Assembly: GCA_902363515.1 (NCBI GenBank)
Contig: CABJAN010000029.1
Span: 1-36,239 of the forward strand
Length of the DNA: 36,239 nt
Origin: Bacillota bacterium
GTDB taxonomy: Bacteria; Bacillota; Clostridia; Lachnospirales; Lachnospiraceae
Reading direction: 5' to 3'
In this document: positions 31,380 to 36,239 of the stretch, piece by piece
How positions within the stretch are numbered: the first letter of the stretch is position 1
Layout of the letters: every line of letters begins with the position of its first letter
Made by a program: the position numbers and the translations under genes
Notes under the pieces: model-generated
Told to the model about the DNA's origin: nothing
The model's input: only the letters and a program-made list of their open reading frames with translations
Database searches by the model: none

Positions 31380-33231
31380 CTTTCTTATTACTTCTTCTTG
31401 TTACAAGTACCACACCACCAAGAGCAGCTCCGCATCCAGCCAGCGTAAAAATCCAGGTTCCATATCCTCCTGTTTGTGGCAATTTAAATGTTTTATTATT
31501 AATAACTTCTATATCTACCCTACCATTAGCAGATACGATACCTGTTTCTGAGTGAAATTCGCTCATAGTTGTATTCGTTCCATCTATTGATGCACTTGCA
31601 CGTTCTCCTGGTGTTTCTATTACTTCTTTATTTGGATTATTTGTGATATCTAAAATGTCATATAGAGTTGTACGAGATGGGATAATATCATCCACAGTGC
31701 TTCTGATATCAATCACCATAGGTTCTTTTAGAAGAGAATAACCATTTGCTGTAGCAATTTCTGTTAGAATATAAGTATCGGCTTCTAAGCCATTAATAGT
31801 AAGATTTCCTTTTTCCCCCGGGTTAAATACGGTACCTTCTTTTTCAGAAGTTCCTTTTTCCTGATCTGTAATATAATAAACTCCATTTTCTCCTTTCGCT
31901 TTTAAATAATAACCATCTGTCTTATTTTGCAACAAAAACTTTACATCCTGAAATTTCCCTTTCTGATCCGAAAACATCTTTTGAATATTAAGTCCAAAAA
32001 TATAAACTTTCGCTCTATCCTCCAACGTGTCAACTTCTTCCATATTTGTACGTTTCCACTCCAGAGTTACCTCATTTATATTTCCGGAATCTCCCAACAC
32101 AGGACTATCGTCTGTATTTATGGTACAGGAATATGCAATAACCATCCATTTATTGGATAGCTTCGTATTGATTTCCTCTAATCCTTCTTTCGTAATTGTA
32201 ATAATCATTTTACTTTTTCCTGAAGTTTCTCCTTGATATTCTGTTTTAAACAGCTTCTCTTTTGCTTCCCATACTTGGATTGCTTTTTCTTTGTCATGAT
32301 TTCTTGCTTCCTCCTCTGTTTTGTAAAAATAGAGACTTACATCTTTGTTATACGTCAATCCTATATCCATCTGATCTGTAAATGTATATTGTGTCAAATA
32401 CGTTGCCTCTGATGTAATTTTCGGAAGATGTGACACAAAAATGTAATCCATAATATCTCCCTGTGATCCTGTTGCAATGTCTTCATAAGGCAATTTTCCA
32501 TTGTCATCATGCTGTTTTATCAGCTTATCTAAATCCGGAATATTAGTCTGATTCTTAGGATATACTTCTACATCATAAAACCAGGCTTCTCCTTCATGAT
32601 CCGTCATAGGAAGTGAGACAAAAAATGGCTCTACTGTTGTATGAACATTTGCAGGAACCTTAGTTTCTACAATCAAATATAACCCCAACGGTAACTCTGT
32701 TACCGATGTCTTTCCATTTTTATCTGTAAGAGGCATATTTTTCTTTTCGTCTGCATGATTCACATACTGCTCTAACTGATTTCTTCCTTCTGTTTCTTGC
32801 GCTAATAACTCCTTTAACGAATAATTTAACTCTGTAGAGGTATATTGATGATTTCCTCTTTTATTATCCATTCCCAAAATCTTTTCCAGTTTTTCTGGAA
32901 TATCATATAGAATCTGTATTTCATTTTGTTTATGTTCCGTATGAATATTTCCAAGATGAAGATATGTAAACTCAACTCCTGAAATCACATAATTTTTAAA
33001 TTCTTCTTTTGCTTTTTCATCCTCTTTTCCATTATTTGCAAACTTTTCCTCAGAAGTATCTATCCCGTCCTCTTCAGCAGCAGTCAAATCATACTTATAA
33101 ACCGTCAAACTTCCCTTTTGAGTCATGTCAATAATGTCCTCTGACGCAGCAAATACTTCTTGTTTTAAAAGAATTACAGAACATATCGCTGCAACAAATA
33201 CTCCGATTTTTCTCCAAACTAATTTCTTCAT
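31372..33231 (-). CDS. Backbone (major) pilin with YPKN motif and LPQTG sorting signal
   Basis: A 619-residue secreted pilin. The signal peptide ends near VFAAS (27-30). The pilin motif is VYPKN, with the crosslinking lysine K226. Isopeptide-type domains follow, with E-box-like segments LYLIVETKVP (184-193) and YILTEIATANGY. The sorting signal LPQTG is at about 584-588, followed by a hydrophobic segment and TRRSNKK. Start choice: ATG 33231 has AAAAGGAG 6 nt upstream; an in-frame start at 33270 adds residues unlike a signal peptide. It has its own strong promoter (33285-33313), so it is probably the most abundant subunit. Confidence 0.88.
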   Translation of the reverse strand: MKKLVWRKIGVFVAAICSVILLKQEVFAASEDIIDMTQKGSLTVYKYDLTAAEEDGIDTSEEKFANNGKEDEKAKEEFKNYVISGVEFTYLHLGNIHTEHKQNEIQILYDIPEKLEKILGMDNKRGNHQYTSTELNYSLKELLAQETEGRNQLEQYVNHADEKKNMPLTDKNGKTSVTELPLGLYLIVETKVPANVHTTVEPFFVSLPMTDHEGEAWFYDVEVYPKNQTNIPDLDKLIKQHDDNGKLPYEDIATGSQGDIMDYIFVSHLPKITSEATYLTQYTFTDQMDIGLTYNKDVSLYFYKTEEEARNHDKEKAIQVWEAKEKLFKTEYQGETSGKSKMIITITKEGLEEINTKLSNKWMVIAYSCTINTDDSPVLGDSGNINEVTLEWKRTNMEEVDTLEDRAKVYIFGLNIQKMFSDQKGKFQDVKFLLQNKTDGYYLKAKGENGVYYITDQEKGTSEKEGTVFNPGEKGNLTINGLEADTYILTEIATANGYSLLKEPMVIDIRSTVDDIIPSRTTLYDILDITNNPNKEVIETPGERASASIDGTNTTMSEFHSETGIVSANGRVDIEVINNKTFKLPQTGGYGTWIFTLAGCGAALGGVVLVTRRSNKKDD

Positions 33232-33284
33232 AATACGCTCCTTTTCAATTTCAAATATAACTGAATACAATTACTATATTGTTA

Positions 33285-33313
33285 ATTATAATTCTTTTTC
33301 GTTTGTTTTTCAA
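33285..33313 (-). promoter_or_regulatory. Promoter of the backbone pilin gene
   Basis: On the minus strand TTGAAA (33313-33308) and a perfect TATAAT (33290-33285) are 17 bp apart. Start is expected near 33278, giving a leader of about 47 nt. The strand between this and the first sortase gene is otherwise featureless and AT-rich. Confidence 0.75.
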
Positions 33314-33415
33314 GTCTATTTTAAAAAAATAATGATATTTCTTTATTTTTCATTTCTTCTTTGGCACATAAATTGTCCCCTTATCTTTTTCTGTGATTTC
33401 CTTCTGTGTTCCTTT

Positions 33416-34132
33416 TTACTCTACATACTCACAATAAACTAAATAACGAAATTTTCCTCCTGGCACGCCATAAGGATGACAGGACATTAATGTCACCATA
33501 TCTCTTCCTTCTTGTATCAAAATAGAATTCAAATCAAAAGAGTCCACAATTTTCACATCCACAGTCTTATAAACTCTGGTTTCCCACAACGTATGAAGAT
33601 ATACTATGGAACCCTGTTTCATATTCTCTATATACTGAAAATATGGACTCCCCTTCCACCCACGATGAGCTGCTATCACAGAGTTTGTATTTTCTCCGCC
33701 TACCGGCATACTGGTTTCTGATAAAATTCCCGCGCCTTTTGCCAGATTTTCTTCTGATGCTCCTATCAATAATGGCAATTTTACCTTCATGTCAGGTATT
33801 TCTATATATCCTATTACTTGATTGACATCTTTCAAATGCTTCAATTCAATGGGTGTCTCTTCATAACTCCAAACATCTACAAGCTCTTGTCCATCTGTCA
33901 CCAAACGCTGATTATATTTTTTCATTTCCAAATATAGCTCTTCTTCTGTTATTTCATTTTTGTATGGCATCGCCTCCTCTTCATCAACTTTTGAACGGTA
34001 AATTTTTATCTCTTCTTCAACACGATTCACCTCCTCTCTTATTTTCCAATTTCTAAAGTCAGGATAGAAAAAAAATCCTAAACTTATGAAAATCAACATT
34101 ACACCTACACACAAACGTATGATTTTTCTCAT
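33416..34132 (-). CDS. Pilus-locus sortase with unusual active-site surroundings
   Basis: A 238-residue sortase with one N-terminal membrane segment (about 5-23). Active-site residues are H156 (IAAHRG), C218 (TLMSCHPYG) and R229 (GKFRYLVY). Unlike the second sortase it has no DP(F/W) lid motif, no C-terminal membrane segment, Ser instead of Thr before the Cys, and ends five residues after the last strand. It may initiate polymerisation, attach pili to the wall, or handle only one subunit. GGAGG lies 5 nt before ATG 34132. It heads the pilus locus, divergent from the XRE regulator. Confidence 0.83.
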   Translation of the reverse strand: MRKIIRLCVGVMLIFISLGFFFYPDFRNWKIREEVNRVEEEIKIYRSKVDEEEAMPYKNEITEEELYLEMKKYNQRLVTDGQELVDVWSYEETPIELKHLKDVNQVIGYIEIPDMKVKLPLLIGASEENLAKGAGILSETSMPVGGENTNSVIAAHRGWKGSPYFQYIENMKQGSIVYLHTLWETRVYKTVDVKIVDSFDLNSILIQEGRDMVTLMSCHPYGVPGGKFRYLVYCEYVE

Positions 34133-34170
34133 TTTTCCTCCTCTTATCTGTTTATCTTTTTACTTTCTCA

Positions 34171-34200
34171 TTGACCTGATTCCATTCAAACAGTTATAAT
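34171..34200 (+). promoter_or_regulatory. Promoter of the XRE regulator
   Basis: TTGACC (34171-34176) and TATAAT (34195-34200) are 18 bp apart. The divergent sortase promoter must lie in the same 95 bp, so regulator binding here could control both directions. Confidence 0.65.
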
Positions 34201-34227
34201 AAGACTATGAAAAAAAGGAGAATAACA

Positions 34228-34554
34228 ATGAAAGCATTACCAGAAGAAAATAAAAGACTTAATAAAAGACTACAGGACTTCCGAAAAGAAGCCCACATAC
34301 AACAACAAGAAATGGCAGATTACTGTGGATTATCCAAAAATTATTTATCTGCCATGGAACGCGGCATTAATAAATGCAATGCACATGTTTTAATTAGCTA
34401 TGCCAAAAAACTAAATGTATCTTTAGATGTCCTCACAGGCTTATCCTCTACAGGAAAAGAAGCTATTATTCCAGAACTAAAAACAGTACTTGAAAATATG
34501 AGTCATGAAAATCAGAAAAAGCTCTTAGAAATTTTAAATATTTTGGATAAATAA
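34228..34554 (+). CDS. XRE-family helix-turn-helix regulator
   Basis: A 108-residue DNA-binding protein. Residues about 10-65 form a Cro/C1-type helix-turn-helix (RLQDFRKEAHIQQQEMADYCGLS, then KNYLSAMERG). The C-terminal third is a short helical region (PELKTVLENMSHENQKKLLEIL) likely used for dimerisation. Start choice: ATG 34228 has AAAAGGAG 7 nt upstream; the ATG at 34207 lies before it. Divergent from the pilus genes, it is the likely regulator of pilus expression (inference). Confidence 0.82.
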   Translation: MKALPEENKRLNKRLQDFRKEAHIQQQEMADYCGLSKNYLSAMERGINKCNAHVLISYAKKLNVSLDVLTGLSSTGKEAIIPELKTVLENMSHENQKKLLEILNILDK

Positions 34555-34692
34555 AGAATGTCAGATCATTTAAAAAGTATGAGATGCTAATAGAACTTGA
34601 TTTATATTTATTATAACAAAAAATGGGATAAATGCCAATGGTTTTTTACATTTCTTTTATCATTTAAACACAAATTCATCACAATTAAGATT

Positions 34693-34852
34693 TATAGTAT
34701 TACTTGTAAAAGCCGATAAGACTTTTTCAAAAATCTTTTTCTTTTTCATATGCCGGTATAAAAGGCCGGCTCTCCTTCTTTTTAATATTTATATTAAAAA
34801 AGAGACCAGAATCAACCTTCCCCCCTCATTGATTCTGGTTTCTTTTTTTTCC
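34693..34852 (+). ncRNA. Candidate structured small RNA, copy 2 (right of pilus locus)
   Basis: Second member of the pair, in the same orientation as copy 1. The conserved 5' part starts at TATAGT (34693-34698). The first hairpin is GCCGG (34752-34756) with CCGGC (34766-34770), different from copy 1 but still paired. CTCCTTC follows, then an AT-rich link. The terminal hairpin (34801-34815 with 34829-34843) has a loop with CCCCCCTC and is followed by eight T, a strong intrinsic terminator. This fills most of the 354-bp gap between the XRE gene and the YmaF-like gene; nothing else was seen there. Confidence 0.6.
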
Positions 34853-34908
34853 TTTTTGCATAGTATACTATTGCAACCGTTCATATACGCAGAAATGATT
34901 TAATTATT

Positions 34909-35250
34909 ATGGAAAATACTGAAAACAAAAATTGCTATCCGAAACAGCATAACCACGAAATTACCGGAAGTACCTCTATTTCCGGATGCTGCGAATATGC
35001 CCACAATCATAGATTTGCAACTGTTACCGGTGATGCCATTCCATGTGAAGGCAGCCATGTTCACGAAGTGAAATTCAAAACAGATTCTTGTAATGGTCAC
35101 CATCACGAATTTTGTGGTACAACAGAAAAGGCTGTGGATATTGGATGTGGTAAGCATATCCATCTTTTAAAAGGTTGTACCTCTTATGATGCCAACCATA
35201 AACACGAATTTATTGTCTCCACAGATATGGAAAATCCTATTTGTAAATAA
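34909..35250 (+). CDS. YmaF-like His- and Cys-rich protein
   Basis: A 113-residue protein dominated by His pairs in a repeating H-x-H plus aromatic pattern (NHEITG, HNHRF, HVHEV, HHHEF, KHIHLL, HKHEF), about 20 residues apart, with eight Cys. This agrees with the YmaF family, of unknown function; metal binding is plausible. The reading direction is supported by the repeats. No clear ribosome site precedes ATG 34909. A possible -10 (TATACT) lies about 45 bp upstream. Confidence 0.75.
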   Translation: MENTENKNCYPKQHNHEITGSTSISGCCEYAHNHRFATVTGDAIPCEGSHVHEVKFKTDSCNGHHHEFCGTTEKAVDIGCGKHIHLLKGCTSYDANHKHEFIVSTDMENPICK

Positions 35251-35386
35251 TTGTACTGTCCCCACAAACTGGTTTTAATATGTTTTTTTGTGGATAACTA
35301 TAATACTTTTTTTCTTACCTGTGGAAAATACGAGACTAAATCTTAACCCTTTAAAATCTCTATAGAATATAACTATACCATATAAA

Positions 35387-35425
35387 AATGGCTGAAATCC
35401 TTATAGTTATTGGATTTCAGCCATT
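35387..35425 (-). terminator. Terminator of the rRNA-tRNA operon
   Basis: A perfect 14-bp inverted repeat (35387-35400 with 35412-35425; arm AATGGCTGAAATCC) lies 14 bp after the last tRNA, with T on the minus-strand 3' side. Confidence 0.8.
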
Positions 35426-35438
35426 CTTTAATTAATAG

Positions 35439-35511
35439 TGAAGCATCGGGGATTCGAACCCCGGACAACTTGATTAAAAGTCAAGTGCTCTACCGACTGA
35501 GCTAATGCTCC
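35439..35511 (-). tRNA. tRNA-Lys (TTT)
   Basis: 73 nt cloverleaf. The acceptor stem GGAGCAT pairs with ATGCTTC, the anticodon loop is CTTTTAA, and the T-loop is GTTCGAATC. CCA is not encoded. Confidence 0.97.
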
Positions 35512-35519
35512 ATGGAAAA

Positions 35520-35592
<73 letters not shown>

Positions 35593-35597
35593 ATGAG

Positions 35598-35671
35598 TAG
35601 CGGGGACAGGATTTGAACCTGTGACCTTCGGGTTATGAGCCCGACGAGCTTCCAGACTGCTCCACCCCGCG
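35598..35671 (-). tRNA. Initiator tRNA-fMet (CAT)
   Basis: 74 nt. Initiator traits are present: an unpaired C1-T72 end of the acceptor stem and three G-C pairs below the anticodon loop (CGGGCTCATAACCCG). Confidence 0.97.
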
Positions 35672-35683
35672 TTATTCTGTTTA

Positions 35684-35756
35684 AGCCGATGATCGGACTC
35701 GAACCGATAACCTGCTGATTACAAATCAGCTGCTCTGCCAATTGAGCCACATCGGC
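35684..35756 (-). tRNA. tRNA-Thr (TGT)
   Basis: 73 nt. The acceptor GCCGATG pairs with CATCGGC; the anticodon loop is TTTGTAA. Confidence 0.97.
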
Positions 35757-35762
35757 ATTTAA

Positions 35763-35844
35763 TGGGCGATGGTGGATTCGAACCACCGAAGGCGTTGCCA
35801 GCAGATTTACAGTCTGTCCCCTTTGGCCACTCGGGAAATCGCCC
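35763..35844 (-). tRNA. tRNA-Tyr (GTA)
   Basis: 82 nt with the long variable arm of class II tRNAs. The acceptor GGGCGAT pairs with ATCGCCC; the anticodon loop is CTGTAAA. Confidence 0.97.
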
Positions 35845-35863
35845 ATATTTTATTTTTAATAAA

Positions 35864-35936
35864 TGGGACCTATAGGGCTCGAACCTATGACCCTCTGCTT
35901 GTAAGGCAGATGCTCTCCCAGCTGAGCTAAGATCCC
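35864..35936 (-). tRNA. tRNA-Val (TAC)
   Basis: 73 nt. The acceptor GGGATCT pairs with AGGTCCC (one G-T pair); the anticodon loop is CTTACAA. Confidence 0.97.
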
Positions 35937-35966
35937 ATAAATTAATATGTTTCCATCTGGAAACAA

Positions 35967-36040
35967 CGACCCAGAAGAGACTCGAACTCTCGACCTCCGC
36001 CGTGACAGGGCGGCGCTCTAACCAACTGAGCCACTGGGCC
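35967..36040 (-). tRNA. tRNA-Asp (GTC)
   Basis: 74 nt. The acceptor GGCCCAG pairs with CTGGGTC; the anticodon loop is CTGTCAC; discriminator base G. First tRNA after the 23S rRNA, about 80 bp downstream of it. Confidence 0.97.
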
Positions 36041-36120
36041 ATATTAAAGGTATGTACCTTCAAAACCACATATACAAAACTTCAAACCTTCCAACTCTGC
36101 CACTGGAACTTCCGTTCCTT

Positions 36121-36239
36121 TGGTCAAGCCCTCGACCGATTAGTAGCAGTCAGCTCCATACATTACTGCACTTCCACCTCTGCCCTATCTACCTCGTCGT
36201 CTTCAAGGGGTCTTACTTCTTTCGAATGGGATATCTCAT
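36121..36239 (-). rRNA. 23S ribosomal RNA, 3' end (partial)
   Basis: The minus strand reads the conserved 3' terminus of bacterial 23S rRNA, with GATATCCCATTC, AAGTAAGACCCCTTGAAG, GGTAGATAGG and ACTAATCGGTCGAGG, ending near GGCTTGACCA. The gene runs off the right edge of the window. The exact 3' end is estimated from the conserved terminal stem. Confidence 0.93.

Noticed and set aside
27184..34852. Reading the two flanking repeats as a miniature transposable element
   Set aside because: No terminal inverted repeats, target duplication or transposase were seen; the similarity fades beyond the RNA-like unit and the stems vary with pairing kept.
34900..35163. Minus-strand open frame opposite the YmaF-like gene
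   Set aside because: The plus-strand product has the regular His repeat of the family; the minus frame has no ribosome site and no recognisable pattern.
35289..35328. Two DnaA-box-like sequences (TGTGGATAA and TGTGGAAAA) in the same orientation
   Set aside because: No dnaA or dnaN, no AT-rich unwinding element and no cluster of further boxes; two 9-mers in AT-rich DNA are expected by chance.

Overview
The window looks like a chromosomal segment from a spore-forming gut Lachnospiraceae, most likely Blautia-like (inference). The reasons are its AT-rich Firmicutes style (strong AAAGGAG ribosome sites, TTGnnn/TATAAT promoters), reverse and classical rubrerythrins, SpoIID and SpoIIQ-like sporulation genes, and a sialic acid cluster resembling the one known from Ruminococcus gnavus. 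No phage, insertion sequence or CRISPR array was seen.

Layout. 1-5.2 kb: a hemolysin III family membrane protein, a diguanylate cyclase broken by two frameshifts, and an oxidative-stress block (PerR-like repressor, reverse rubrerythrin, rubrerythrin). A perfect 7-1-7 palindrome lies in front of perR and a longer one in front of the rubrerythrins. 5.2-12.1 kb: a sialic acid operon on the minus strand (nanE, nanA, Na+ symporter, YhcH, ROK kinase, RpiR regulator), divergent from nagA. The shared control region holds two identical 12-bp palindromes placed almost symmetrically to the two promoters. 12.2-18.1 kb: a second sialic acid operon (ABC binding lipoprotein, two permeases, a NanOx-like oxidoreductase, a second YhcH) with an AraC regulator, which fits uptake and conversion of 2,7-anhydro-Neu5Ac to Neu5Ac for the first operon. 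Together the two operons yield GlcNAc-6-P and NagA makes GlcN-6-P. No sialidase and no nagB is present, so the cell would be a scavenger as far as this window shows.

18.3-27.1 kb: mixed housekeeping: a short-chain dehydrogenase, a GIY-YIG protein, a SpoIIQ-like protein whose LytM domain has lost its metal ligands, an unknown membrane protein, SpoIID, MnmM/YtqB, MetY, a small membrane protein, a MATE exporter and a DUF6062-type Cys-rich protein. 27.3-34.6 kb: a sortase-assembled pilus locus (sortase, LPQTG backbone pilin with a YPKN motif, class C sortase, large LPMTG tip adhesin) with a divergent XRE regulator. The locus is bracketed by two direct copies of an approximately 150-nt sequence that looks like a structured small RNA: conserved 5' part, two hairpins whose stems differ in sequence but keep pairing, a shared CTCCTTC segment and a C-rich terminal loop. 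This is the most novel-looking element in the window.

34.9-36.2 kb: a YmaF-like His-rich protein, then on the minus strand the 3' end of a 23S rRNA followed by seven tRNA genes (Asp, Val, Tyr, Thr, initiator Met, Phe, Lys) and a terminator. No 5S gene lies between the 23S end and the tRNAs.
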